NCBI GenBank assembly: GCA_036381215.1 | Contig: DASVDF010000079.1 | Coordinates: forward strand, 1 to 64,000 | Direction: 5' to 3' | DNA from: IDS-8 sp036381215 | Lineage (GTDB): Bacteria; Pseudomonadota; Gammaproteobacteria; Steroidobacterales; Woeseiaceae | DNA: 64,000 nucleotides | In this document: one piece after another, positions 7,888-16,127 of the stretch | Layout: the number at the start of each line of letters is the position of its first letter | Position numbering within the stretch: the first letter of the stretch is position 1 | The notes under the pieces: model-generated | The model's input: only the letters and a program-made list of their open reading frames with translations | Told to the model about the DNA's origin: nothing | Databases searched by the model: none | Made by a program: the position numbers and the translations under genes

Positions 7888-8646
7888 ATGGACGCCGTCG
7901 AGACAACGCTGCGCTACACGTTGAGGCTGGGCGACAACGCCCTCATTCTCGGGCAGCGTCTCGCCGAATACGTGACCCGCGCTCCCGAGCTCGAGGAGGA
8001 GCTCGCCGTGGCCAACTTCGCGCTCGACTACATCGGCCAGGCGCGGCTGTTCTACTCGCGGGCGGCCGAGCTCGAGGGCGCCGGTCGCACCGAGGACGAC
8101 TTCGCGTTCCTGCGTGACGGGCACGAATTCGAGAACCTGCTGCTCCTCGAGCAGCCGAACGGCCATTTCGGCGACATCATCGCCCGGCAGTTCCTGTTCG
8201 AGAGCTTCTATCTGCTCCAGCTGGAAGCGCTCTGCCGTTGTCGCGACCAGCCGCTCGTCGAGATCGCCGCGCGCGCCGTCAAGGAGATCCGCTACCACCT
8301 GCGGCACGCGTCGCAATGGGTGATTCGCCTCGGCGACGGCACTGTCGAAAGCCACGCGCGCATGCAAGGCTCGCTCGACGAGCTCTGGCCCTGGACGGGC
8401 GAGATGTTCACGGGCGATGCCGTCGACGAGGCGTTCGCGCGGGACTCCGGCGGCCCGGATCTCGCGAAGCTGCGGCCCGCATGGCAGCAGCAGGTGGACG
8501 GCGTGCTCGCGAAAGCGACGCTGCGGCGTCCGGAGGACGGCTGGATGCAGGACGGCGGCAAGCGCGGCCGCCACAGCGAGCATCTCGGCTACCTGCTTGC
8601 GGAAATGCAGTTTCTCCAGCGCGCTTATCCCGGAGCACTCTGGTGA
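7888..8646 (+). CDS. paaC: PaaC: phenylacetyl-CoA epoxidase structural subunit
   Basis: A 252-residue ferritin-like partner of PaaA in the epoxidase. Recognisable blocks are YTLRLGDNALILGQRLAEY, NFALDYIGQARLFY, ARQFLFESFYLLQLEAL and KEIRYHLRHASQWVIRLGDG. The C-terminal HSEHLGYLLAEMQFLQRAYPG is standard. The length matches E. coli PaaC (248). Its TGA stop overlaps the GTG start of paaD (GTGA), implying coupled translation. Confidence 0.97.
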   Translation: MDAVETTLRYTLRLGDNALILGQRLAEYVTRAPELEEELAVANFALDYIGQARLFYSRAAELEGAGRTEDDFAFLRDGHEFENLLLLEQPNGHFGDIIARQFLFESFYLLQLEALCRCRDQPLVEIAARAVKEIRYHLRHASQWVIRLGDGTVESHARMQGSLDELWPWTGEMFTGDAVDEAFARDSGGPDLAKLRPAWQQQVDGVLAKATLRRPEDGWMQDGGKRGRHSEHLGYLLAEMQFLQRAYPGALW

Positions 8647-9140
8647 GCGGCGGACGCGTCGTGCAGGCGGCAAATCGCTGGCTGCGCAAGGAAGAGGTCC
8701 TGCACTGGCTGGAAGATGTCGCCGATCCCGAGATCCCCGTGCTCAGCGTCGTCGACCTCGGTGTGGTGCGCGACGTGCGCGTCCATCGCGACGGGGTGGA
8801 GGTGCTCATCACGCCGACCTACTCCGGCTGCCCCGCGATGGAGGTGATCGAGGAGCGCGTGCAAGAAGCGCTCGCGCGGCGCGGAGTGACTCCGACGGTG
8901 CGGCGCGTGCTGTCTCCCCCCTGGACCACGGATTGGATGAGCGGCGCCGGGCGGCGCAAGCTCGCGCAGTACGGCATCGTCCCGCCGCGTGCGCCCGCCC
9001 ACCGCGACCATCCGATCGCCTGCCCGCGCTGCGCGTCGACGGAGACGACCCGCATCAGCGAATTCGGCTCGACCCCCTGCAAGGCGGCCTGGCGCTGCAA
9101 TGCCTGCCGCGAGCCGTTCGAGCAGTTCAAGTGCATCTAG
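8643..9140 (+). CDS. paaD: PaaD: epoxidase assembly/maturation factor, MIP18-type with C-terminal zinc ribbon
   Basis: A 165-residue factor needed for a functional phenylacetyl-CoA epoxidase, probably in Fe-S or diiron assembly. Residues ~10-90 form the DUF59/MIP18 fold with DPEIPVLSVVDLGVV and the TPTYSGCPAM cysteine motif. The C-terminus has CPRC (after HPIA) and CNAC, which would make a zinc ribbon. The start is GTG at 8643 in a 4-bp overlap with paaC. A second in-frame GTG at 8661 would shorten it by six residues. Confidence 0.93.
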   Translation: MSGGRVVQAANRWLRKEEVLHWLEDVADPEIPVLSVVDLGVVRDVRVHRDGVEVLITPTYSGCPAMEVIEERVQEALARRGVTPTVRRVLSPPWTTDWMSGAGRRKLAQYGIVPPRAPAHRDHPIACPRCASTETTRISEFGSTPCKAAWRCNACREPFEQFKCI

Positions 9141-9156
9141 TGCTTTGACGTTTCCG

Positions 9157-10236
9157 ATGCGCCGCTACCACCCGCTGAGAATCGAGCGTGTCGAGCGCGC
9201 CGCAGCCGACGCGGTGCGCGTCGCGCTCGCGGTTCCGCAAGAGCTCGAGGAGACTTTCCGTTTCCTTCCGGGACAGCATCTGCCGGTGCAGGCGACGATC
9301 GGCGGCCGCATCGAGCGGCGCACGTACAGCATCTGCTCGCCGCCCGGCGTGCTGCCGCTCGAAATCGGCGTGCGCGTGCAGCCGGGCGGCGTTTTCTCGG
9401 GCCACGTCGAGCGGCTCGCGGCCGGCGATACACTCGACGCGATGCCGCCCTTCGGGCGCTTCCATGCGAAGCTCGATCCGGAGGCGTCGAGGACCTGTGT
9501 CGCGTTCGCGGCGGGCAGCGGCATCACGCCAATACTGTCCATCGTCCGCGCGACGCTCGAGACGGAGCGGGCCAGCCGCTTCATCCTGTTCTACGGCAAC
9601 CGCAGCCAGCGCACGACGATGTTCGTCGACGAGCTGTACGCCCTGAAGAACCGCTTTCCCGAGCGCCTCCAGCTCTTCTTCGTTTTCAGCCGCGAGGAGC
9701 AGGAGTTCCCGCTGTTCGGCGGAAGGCTCGACGCCGGCAAGGTGCGAGAGCTCTACGCGCGGTTCTGCGCGGAGCTCGAGCCGGATGCCGCGTTCATCTG
9801 CGGGCCCGACACGATGATCGACACGGTGCGCGGCGTGCTGGAAGCACAGGGGCTGCCCGCGGCGGCCATTCACACGGAGCGCTACGGCGTGCCGAGGAAG
9901 CGCGCCGAGGCCGCGGCCACCGTGGCCCCGCCGCCGGCGAGAGCGTCGGCGCACCTCGCGGACGTTACCGTCATCATGGACGGGCACCGCAAGACCTTCG
10001 CAATGACGACCGGCGATCCGAACGTCGTGGATGCCGCGGCGGAGCACGGGATCGAGCTGCCGTACTCCTGCAAGGGCGGGGTGTGTGCGACCTGCCGCAC
10101 GTTCCTGCGCGAAGGCCGGGTCCGCATGGCGACCAATTACGCGCTCGAGGACTGGGAGGTCGAGAAGGGCTTCGTCCTCGCCTGCCAGTCGCGGCCGCTC
10201 ACGCCCACCGTCGTCCTCGATTACGACGAGATCTGA
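9157..10236 (+). CDS. paaE: PaaE: phenylacetyl-CoA epoxidase reductase subunit
   Basis: A 359-residue NAD(P)H-dependent reductase that passes electrons to the PaaAC diiron centre. The order is a ferredoxin-reductase FAD domain (RRTYSICSPP), an NAD(P) domain (FAAGSGITPILSI; FYGNRS; ICGPDTMI), and a C-terminal plant-type 2Fe-2S domain (YSCKGGVCATCRTF, final cysteine in VLACQSRP). It starts at ATG 9157, 16 bp after paaD, and completes paaABCDE. A hairpin repeat follows directly and may act as a transcript end. Confidence 0.96.
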   Translation: MRRYHPLRIERVERAAADAVRVALAVPQELEETFRFLPGQHLPVQATIGGRIERRTYSICSPPGVLPLEIGVRVQPGGVFSGHVERLAAGDTLDAMPPFGRFHAKLDPEASRTCVAFAAGSGITPILSIVRATLETERASRFILFYGNRSQRTTMFVDELYALKNRFPERLQLFFVFSREEQEFPLFGGRLDAGKVRELYARFCAELEPDAAFICGPDTMIDTVRGVLEAQGLPAAAIHTERYGVPRKRAEAAATVAPPPARASAHLADVTVIMDGHRKTFAMTTGDPNVVDAAAEHGIELPYSCKGGVCATCRTFLREGRVRMATNYALEDWEVEKGFVLACQSRPLTPTVVLDYDEI

Positions 10237-10251
10237 GGGGAAAGGGGCAAA

Positions 10252-10342
10252 GGGGGGACAAGGGGTCGAACCGATTTTTTGCCACCGCCGGCCCCGGCGT
10301 GTCCTCAGCGCCGAAAGAAATCGGTTCGACCCCTTTCCCCCC
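10252..10342. repeat. Hairpin repeat of the GGGGTCGAACCGA family (copy 1)
   Basis: Perfect 18-bp arms AAGGGGTCGAACCGATTT (10260-10277) and its complement (10318-10335) are extended by G6 and C6 runs. They enclose about 40 bp. The same core with a different loop recurs at 41218-41301. It sits in the paaE-fabA gap and could stop transcription from paaE. Confidence 0.75.
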
Positions 10343-10407
10343 ACGGCGGCATTGTTATGTACCATTGGAGCGACGTCTTTCGCATCCACCCTGGACGCCG
10401 CTACCCG

Positions 10408-10959
10408 ATGAGCACCGACCCCGACGCGAACGCCCATCCGCCGCCCGGCCGCAAGAGCGCTTACGACCGCGACGAGCTGATCGCCTGCGCCCGCGGCGAG
10501 CTGTTCGATCCGGACAGCGGGCGGCTGCCGCTGCCGGACATGCTCATGACCGACCGGGTCACGCGGATTTCCGCGGAGGGTGGCCGCTACGGCAAGGGCG
10601 AGATCGTGGCCGAGATGGACATCCGTCCCGATCTCTGGTTCTTCAAATGCCACTTCCAGGACGACCCGGTCATGCCGGGCTGCCTCGGTCTCGACGCGCT
10701 GTGGCAGCTCGTCGGCTTCTTCCTGGTCTGGTCCGGCTTCAAGGGGCGCGGGCGCGCGCTCGGCGTCGGTAACGTCAAGTTCAGCGGGCAGATTTTGCCG
10801 ACCTCGCGGGTTGTCACATACAATCTCGACATGAAGCGCCTCATCACGCGCAAGCTCACGCTCGCGATCGCCGACGGCGCGGTGGCGGTGGACGGGCGCC
10901 CGATATACACCGCCGAGGACCTGCGCGTCGGCCTGTTCACCTCCACTGAAGGCTTTTAG
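10408..10959 (+). CDS. fabA: FabA: 3-hydroxydecanoyl-ACP dehydratase/isomerase
   Basis: A 183-residue enzyme that dehydrates 3-hydroxydecanoyl-ACP and isomerises the product, starting anaerobic-type unsaturated fatty acid synthesis. Diagnostic blocks are FFKCHFQDDPVMPGCLGLDALWQ, with the catalytic His and, later, the Asp within LGLDALWQ. GNVKFSGQILP and VGLFTSTEGF close the fold. ATG at 10408 gives the normal length (E. coli FabA 172). The TAG stop lies inside the terminal repeat of the element that separates it from fabB. Confidence 0.97.
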   Translation: MSTDPDANAHPPPGRKSAYDRDELIACARGELFDPDSGRLPLPDMLMTDRVTRISAEGGRYGKGEIVAEMDIRPDLWFFKCHFQDDPVMPGCLGLDALWQLVGFFLVWSGFKGRGRALGVGNVKFSGQILPTSRVVTYNLDMKRLITRKLTLAIADGAVAVDGRPIYTAEDLRVGLFTSTEGF

Positions 10960-11172
10960 TGTCCTGTCCCGCAAATATGTCGGACAATTCGCGGCGTCTT
11001 TACGCGGCTGGCGGCGTTGCGCCTCCTCGCCATACACCCGATATACCTCGTCGGCGCGGGCACTCCCGCTGGCAGATCACCGTGCGTGAGGGTTCTGGAG
11101 CCCGCATTGCATGGCCAGCCACAAAAATCCGCGCACGAGTTATCCAGTATATTGACGGGACAGGACACTAAA
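10955..11172. mobile_element. 218-bp non-autonomous element with 17-bp terminal inverted repeats
   Basis: The left end TTTAGTGTCCTGTCCCG (10955-10971) is the exact reverse complement of 11156-11172. Weaker pairing continues inward (AATAT-GGA-AA). No transposase is encoded. Both strands are open through much of it, but the products (70 residues on +) look like no known protein. The left end provides the fabA TAG and the right end provides AGGA (11162-11165), 9 bp before the fabB ATG at 11175. Another 15-bp copy of the end is at 4553. A MITE-like origin is inferred. Confidence 0.75.
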
Positions 11173-11174
11173 GC

Positions 11175-12404
11175 ATGCATGCAAACAGCAGGCGCGTGGT
11201 CATCACCGGTCTCGGCGTGGTCTCGTGTCTCGGGAACCGCGTCGATACGGTGCTCGAATCCCTGAAGGCCGGGCGGTCCGGGATCACCTCCAACGAGAAG
11301 TTCCGTGAAATGGGACTGCGCAGCCAGGTCAGCGGCAGCATCGATCTGGACGTTTCCGAGCACATCGATCGCAAGGTCCGGCGGTTCATGGGCGATGCCG
11401 CCGCCTACGCGTACGTCGCCATGCGCGACGCCATTACAGACGCCGGGCTCGAGGAAGCCGAAATTTCCCATCCGCGCACCGGGTTGATTGCGGCCTCGGG
11501 AGGCGCCTCCAGCGCGAACATCGTCGCTACGGCCGACATCATCCGCGAGCGGGGCGTGCGCAAGGTCGGCCCCTACATGGTGCCGCGCACCATGGGCAGC
11601 ACGGTGTCGGCGTGCCTCGCGACGCCGTTCCGGATCAAGGGTGTCAACTACTCCCTCACCTCGGCCTGCGCGACCAGCGCCCATTGCATCGGCGCAGCGA
11701 TGGAGCAGATCCAGATGGGCAAGCAGGACATCGTCTTTGCCGGCGGCGGCGAGGAGGAGGACTGGACGCAGGCCGGCATGTTCGACGCCATGGGTGCGCT
11801 GTCGACGAAGTACAACGAGGAGCCCACGAAGGCGTCCCGCCCCTACGACCGCGAGCGCGACGGGTTCGTGATCGCGTCCGGCGCCGGCATGGTGGTGGTC
11901 GAGGAGCTCGGGCATGCGCGCGCGCGCGGCGCGAAGATCTACGGCGAGGTCGTGGGCTACGGAGCCACCTCCGACGGGCACGACATGGTTGCACCCTCGG
12001 GTGACGGCGCCGTCCGCTGCATGCGGCTCGCCTGCGAGACCGTGGACGGGCCGATCGATTACGTGAACACGCACGGTACGAGCACGCCGGTAGGCGATAT
12101 CCAGGAGCTGAAAGCGCTCGCGGAAGTGTTCGGGGACGCCTTCCCGCGCTTCTCGTCGACGAAGTCGCTCGCCGGTCACAGCCTCGGCGCCACGGGCGTG
12201 CAGGAGGCGATCTGGTGCCTGCTGATGCTCGAGCACGATTTCCTCGCGCCTTCGATCAACGTGACCGCGCCCGACGAAGCGGTCGAAGGCCTGCCGCTCG
12301 TGACGGAATGCATCGAAGGCGCCGGCGTGCGCACCGCGATGACGAACAGCTTCGGTTTCGGGGGTACGAACGCCACGCTGGTGCTGCAGCGCCTCGAGGA
12401 GTGA
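11175..12404 (+). CDS. fabB: FabB: beta-ketoacyl-ACP synthase I
   Basis: A 409-residue condensing enzyme that elongates saturated and cis-unsaturated acyl-ACP. The active Cys is near residue 165 in TSACATSAHCIG. The two His are in DYVNTHGTSTPVGD and KSLAGHSLGATG, and the C-terminal NSFGFGGTNATL is present. Together with fabA it makes the classical FabA/FabB unsaturated fatty acid pair. The usual short spacer is replaced by the 218-bp repeat element. The start ATG at 11175 uses AGGA from that element as its only visible ribosome site. Confidence 0.97.
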   Translation: MHANSRRVVITGLGVVSCLGNRVDTVLESLKAGRSGITSNEKFREMGLRSQVSGSIDLDVSEHIDRKVRRFMGDAAAYAYVAMRDAITDAGLEEAEISHPRTGLIAASGGASSANIVATADIIRERGVRKVGPYMVPRTMGSTVSACLATPFRIKGVNYSLTSACATSAHCIGAAMEQIQMGKQDIVFAGGGEEEDWTQAGMFDAMGALSTKYNEEPTKASRPYDRERDGFVIASGAGMVVVEELGHARARGAKIYGEVVGYGATSDGHDMVAPSGDGAVRCMRLACETVDGPIDYVNTHGTSTPVGDIQELKALAEVFGDAFPRFSSTKSLAGHSLGATGVQEAIWCLLMLEHDFLAPSINVTAPDEAVEGLPLVTECIEGAGVRTAMTNSFGFGGTNATLVLQRLEE

Positions 12405-12408
12405 CGGC

Positions 12409-13263
12409 ATGGCGCTGGAAACCCTGAGCGAGCACGCGTGCTACCGCGGCACGGTCGGCTTCTACCGGCACCGCTCGCGGGTGAACGATTGCGACATGCG
12501 CTTTTCCGTGTTCGTGCCGTCGCAGGCCGCGAGCGGCCGGGTGCCGGTGCTGACCTGGCTCGCGGGGCTCACCTGCACCGAGGAGACGTTCATGATCAAG
12601 GCCGGGGCCCAGCGCGTCGCCGACGAGCTCGGTCTCCTGCTGGTCAGCCCCGATACGAGCCCGCGCGGCGAGAACGTCCCGGACGACCCGGACGGTGCCT
12701 GGGACTTCGGGCTCGGCGCGGGCTTCTACCTGAACGCGACCGAGGAGCCGTGGAGCCGGCACTACCGCATGTACGACTACCTGACGGACGAGCTTCCCGA
12801 AATCCTGTTCTCGGAGTTTCCGGGCGACCCGTCGTGCCAGGGCATCTTCGGGCATTCCATGGGCGGGCACGGCGCGCTCACCCTGGGTCTCAGGAATCCC
12901 CGGACGTTCCGCAGCATCTCGGCGTTCGCGCCGATCAGCAATCCCGTCAATTGTCCGTGGGGGCAGAAAGCGTTCACGCATTATCTCGGGCGCGACAAAA
13001 GCCGATGGCGCGAGTACGACGCGACCGAGCTCGTGAAATCGGGCGAGATTTCGCAGCCGCGTCATCCGATCCTGGTCGACCAGGGTCTGTCCGATCAGTT
13101 CCTGGGTGAGCAGCTGCACCCGCAGGCGCTCGAAGCCGCGTGCCGGGACCGCGGCATCGAGCTCAGGCTGCGCCGGCACGAGCGCTACGATCACGGCTAT
13201 TACTTCATCTCGACCTTCATGGAAGACCACCTGCGGTTCCACGCCGGCATCCTTTGTCGGTGA
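12409..13263 (+). CDS. S-formylglutathione hydrolase
   Basis: An esterase-D family alpha/beta hydrolase (284 residues) that releases formate from S-formylglutathione in formaldehyde detoxification. The nucleophile is in GHSMGGHGAL near residue 149, with SDQFL (Asp) and RYDHGYYF (His) completing the triad. TWLAGLTCTEETF is characteristic of the family. It lies 4 bp after fabB, probably on the same transcript. No glutathione-dependent formaldehyde dehydrogenase is seen in the window. Confidence 0.94.
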   Translation: MALETLSEHACYRGTVGFYRHRSRVNDCDMRFSVFVPSQAASGRVPVLTWLAGLTCTEETFMIKAGAQRVADELGLLLVSPDTSPRGENVPDDPDGAWDFGLGAGFYLNATEEPWSRHYRMYDYLTDELPEILFSEFPGDPSCQGIFGHSMGGHGALTLGLRNPRTFRSISAFAPISNPVNCPWGQKAFTHYLGRDKSRWREYDATELVKSGEISQPRHPILVDQGLSDQFLGEQLHPQALEAACRDRGIELRLRRHERYDHGYYFISTFMEDHLRFHAGILCR

Positions 13264-13333
13264 CGTGCTGTATCGCGGGTGAGGAGCGCGTGCCGTCCGG
13301 CACCGCGCCCGGACGCTTGACGCAGCCGCCAGG

Positions 13334-14161
13334 ATGATTTCGGATCCCGGCAGCTGGCTACTGCTCGCGGCGGCCATGCTCGCGACCGGCGGCATCGGCG
13401 GCATTCTCGCGGGACTGCTGGGGATCGGCGGCGGCATCGTCATCGTGCCGGTCATGGAGGCGGTGCTGGGGCATCTCGGCGTGGACGCCGCGATCCGCAT
13501 GCACGTCGCGGTCGGGACTTCGCTCGCGACCATCGTCCCGACCTCGATCGCCTCGGCGCGCGCCCACCATCGCAGGCAAGCGGTGGACCTGCCCCTGGTC
13601 CGGCGCTGGGCGGTATTCGTGCTGCTGGGGTCGCTGGCCGGCACCCTGATCGCATCCGGCGTGCACAGCGATGTGCTGTCGGCGCTCTTCGGCATCGTGG
13701 CGCTCGCCATCGCGGTGAAGATGATGCTGCCCCTGCAAGGCAAGGTGCTGGCTTCGGGCGTGCCGCGCGGGCCGCTCGTGCCGGCGATACCGGCGGGCAT
13801 CGGCGCGCTGTCCTCCATGATGGGCATCGGCGGCGGCACGTTCAGCGTCATGATACTGACGCTGTTCAACGAGCCGATTCACCGCGCGGTCGGCACGGCG
13901 GCGTTGTTCGGGCTCGTCATCAGCCTGCCCGGCGCGCTCGGCTTCATGCTCACGGGAATCGGCGATCCGCGCCTGCCGCCCGGCAGCATCGGCTACGTGA
14001 ACCTGATCGGCTTCACCTGCATCGCGCCGGCGACCTTCCTGACCGCGCCTCTCGGAGCGGCGATCGCGCACGGGCTGCCGAAGCGACGCCTGAGCCTGCT
14101 CTTCGGTATTTTCCTGCTCATCGTCTCGGTGCGCATGCTGTACAGCGCCTGGCACGGCTGA
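13334..14161 (+). CDS. TauE/SafE-family sulfite/anion exporter, membrane protein
   Basis: A 275-residue inner-membrane protein with about eight hydrophobic segments. It carries the two internally related glycine-rich motifs of TauE/SafE permeases: GILAGLLGIGGGIVIVPVM near residue 25 and IGALSSMMGIGGGTFSVMIL near 160. The substrate (sulfite, sulfonate or another organic anion) cannot be told from sequence. It is 70 bp downstream of the esterase and convergent with the stress-protein gene. Confidence 0.88.
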   Translation: MISDPGSWLLLAAAMLATGGIGGILAGLLGIGGGIVIVPVMEAVLGHLGVDAAIRMHVAVGTSLATIVPTSIASARAHHRRQAVDLPLVRRWAVFVLLGSLAGTLIASGVHSDVLSALFGIVALAIAVKMMLPLQGKVLASGVPRGPLVPAIPAGIGALSSMMGIGGGTFSVMILTLFNEPIHRAVGTAALFGLVISLPGALGFMLTGIGDPRLPPGSIGYVNLIGFTCIAPATFLTAPLGAAIAHGLPKRRLSLLFGIFLLIVSVRMLYSAWHG

Positions 14162-14185
14162 CCGCCGCGGCCGGCCGGGCATCGC

Positions 14186-15130
14186 TCAGGCGTGCTCACT
14201 CGCAGAATCGAACCAGGGTGGCTTGACGATCAGGAGGTCACAGGGCAGGTGTTCCAGCGTGCGCTCCGCCGTCGACCCGATGAACAGGCGCTCCAGCCGT
14301 TTGCGTGCGACCGCGCCCATGACCACCAGGGACGCGTCGAGCTCGCCCGCGAGCTTCGGCAACTCGTCGTGCGCCGCCCCGGCGACCAGGTGCGCCCGCT
14401 CCCCGGGGATCTCGTGAAACGAGACGAGCTCCGCGAAGCGCTCCCCGTGCTGCTTGTGCATCTCCGCCTCGATCTCGTCGAACGGCAGCACGGGGACGTA
14501 GGCGTTCGCCATGCCCGCGGACACGGCGAGTCGCGGATCGAAGGCGTGGAAAGCGTGCACCTCCGCGTGGGCGGCCCTGGCAAGCACTTTCGCAACCGAG
14601 AGGATCTCGTCGTCGAGTGCCGCGGGCTTGTCATGCTCGTTCAGCGGATCGACGGCGGCGACGAACACGGGATGCTCCGGCCACGGCCCCGGATTGACGA
14701 GCCACAGCGGCGACGCGCAGCTCCGGATCAGGTCCCAGTCGGCGTTGCTGAACAGCGCACGCGCGAGCGCCGACTGCCGCTCGGTGTCCTTGAACACGAG
14801 ATCGGCACCGGTCGCGGCGGCATGTCGCACGATGCCGCGATACACCGGGTGGTGCCGGAGCAAGGTGGTCGTGACGTCGAGGCCCGAGGCACGCAGCGGG
14901 GCCGCCAGCGCCTCCAGGTGCCGCTCCTGGGCGGTGACCATCTCCTGGCGCGCCTCCTCCAGCGAAGGAAAAGGACGCGCGTGCACCTCGTCGAGGTATT
15001 CGTTGTAGTCGACGATGAGGAGCTCGAGCGGGGCGCCGGTCGCGCGCGCGATAACGGCGGCGCGGTCGAGCGCCGGCTGGGTATCGGCCGTCGGAGCGAC
15101 GACCGCGAGAATACGGGAAACGCGCTCCAT
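14186..15130 (-). CDS. Tandem universal stress protein (UspE-like)
   Basis: A 314-residue cytoplasmic protein made of two Usp domains. The first begins RILAVVAPTADTQPALDRA and contains HPVYRGIVRHAAATGADLVF. The second begins near residue 150 (VFVAAVDPLNEH) and ends with the nucleotide-binding type LVVMGAVARKRLERLFIGST and the terminal strand LPCDLLIVKP. The length equals E. coli UspE (316). It is divergent from the RibA-like gene across 88 bp. The start is ATG at 15130; the longer open frame upstream is antisense to that gene. Confidence 0.92.
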   Translation of the reverse strand: MERVSRILAVVAPTADTQPALDRAAVIARATGAPLELLIVDYNEYLDEVHARPFPSLEEARQEMVTAQERHLEALAAPLRASGLDVTTTLLRHHPVYRGIVRHAAATGADLVFKDTERQSALARALFSNADWDLIRSCASPLWLVNPGPWPEHPVFVAAVDPLNEHDKPAALDDEILSVAKVLARAAHAEVHAFHAFDPRLAVSAGMANAYVPVLPFDEIEAEMHKQHGERFAELVSFHEIPGERAHLVAGAAHDELPKLAGELDASLVVMGAVARKRLERLFIGSTAERTLEHLPCDLLIVKPPWFDSASEHA

Positions 15131-15218
15131 GGCTGCGCTTCGACTATAGCACACGGTCCGGGGCCGGCCGGCTGCTCCGGAGGCTCCCGAAGCACGACAA
15201 AGTGATAGGCTGCGCGCC

Positions 15219-16043
15219 ATGTTCACATACCTCGACCCCACGGTCAGGCGCCGCCTGATCGAGCAAGGCAAGCTCCGGCGCATCGACGCGAACGGCGTCG
15301 AGATCGATGCCGAGCAGCCGCCCGCGGCCGGCGAAAAAGCTCTGAGCGTGCTCGGCCCGATTCCGCTGCCGTTGATCCGCAACCGCCGCCGGTTCCGGGT
15401 CGCATGGTACGCCGCGGTGCGGCACACCGAGCTCTCGAAGGTGGAGGAGCTCGCCGACGAGCTCAGGGAGCGCGACGGGCAGCAGTCGTTCGCGCTGCTC
15501 GCGTCCTCCATGGCGGTGAACAGCGTGCTGGTGCTGGGCGACCCCGCGCGCTGGACCCTGCCGCTGGTGCGCGTGCACTCGAGCTGCCTCACCGGCGATG
15601 TGTTCGGCTCAGGAAGGTGCGAGTGCGGCCCGCAGTTCGTCGCCGCGCTCGAGCGCATCGCCGACGAGCCGCAGGGCGGAATGCTGGTTTACATGGCCGG
15701 ACACGAGGGGCGCGGTATCGGGTTGTGGGCAAAGGCGGCGACGTACCTGCTGCAGGACGCGGGCGAGAACACGTACCAGGCGAACCGCTCGCTCGGATTG
15801 CCGGACGATTCGCGTGACTTCAGCGATGCCGCGGCGCTCCTGAAGTTCTTCCTGCACGACCGTGCGTTCCGGTTGCTCACGAACAACCCGAAGAAGGTCA
15901 GCGATCTTCAGAACTTCGGCGTGCGTAACATCACCCCGGTCAAGCACGTGATCGGGGTGACGGACACGAACCGGGCCTACCTGCGTGCCAAGCGCGACTG
16001 GGGGCACGAGCTCGACGAGGGCGATCTCGAAAGCGGCTCGTAG
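15219..16043 (+). CDS. ribA: GTP cyclohydrolase II family protein
   Basis: A 274-residue protein expected to convert GTP to the first riboflavin precursor. The GTP cyclohydrolase II core starts near residue 110. VRVHSSCLTGDVFGSGRCECG carries the zinc cysteines, HEGRGIGLWAKAATYLLQD the catalytic loop, and LLTNNPKKV the GTP site. It is longer than E. coli RibA (196) because of about 90 extra N-terminal residues, so it is the long RibA-like form. A role outside bulk riboflavin synthesis is possible. Its TAG stop (16041-16043) is the head of a REP element. Confidence 0.88.
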   Translation: MFTYLDPTVRRRLIEQGKLRRIDANGVEIDAEQPPAAGEKALSVLGPIPLPLIRNRRRFRVAWYAAVRHTELSKVEELADELRERDGQQSFALLASSMAVNSVLVLGDPARWTLPLVRVHSSCLTGDVFGSGRCECGPQFVAALERIADEPQGGMLVYMAGHEGRGIGLWAKAATYLLQDAGENTYQANRSLGLPDDSRDFSDAAALLKFFLHDRAFRLLTNNPKKVSDLQNFGVRNITPVKHVIGVTDTNRAYLRAKRDWGHELDEGDLESGS

Positions 16044-16127
16044 GAGCGCACGTCGCGCGAACAGCCGGGCCAGGCCGCACGCCGGGTGCCCGTTTGACGA
16101 TCGATCGCGCGCGATGTGCGCTCCTAC
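16040..16127. repeat. Inverted REP pair between convergent ribA and queF
   Basis: GTAGGAGCGCACGTCGCGCG at 16040 on + faces GTAGGAGCGCACATCGCGCG on the minus strand, ending at 16127. The TAG of each head is the stop codon of the adjoining gene: ribA at 16041-16043 and queF at 16124-16126. The spacer contains no gene. Confidence 0.85.

Noticed and set aside
10959..11171. A 70-residue reading frame within the fabA-fabB element, and one on the opposite strand
   Set aside because: Both arise from the inverted-repeat ends, have no ribosome site and resemble no protein family that I know.
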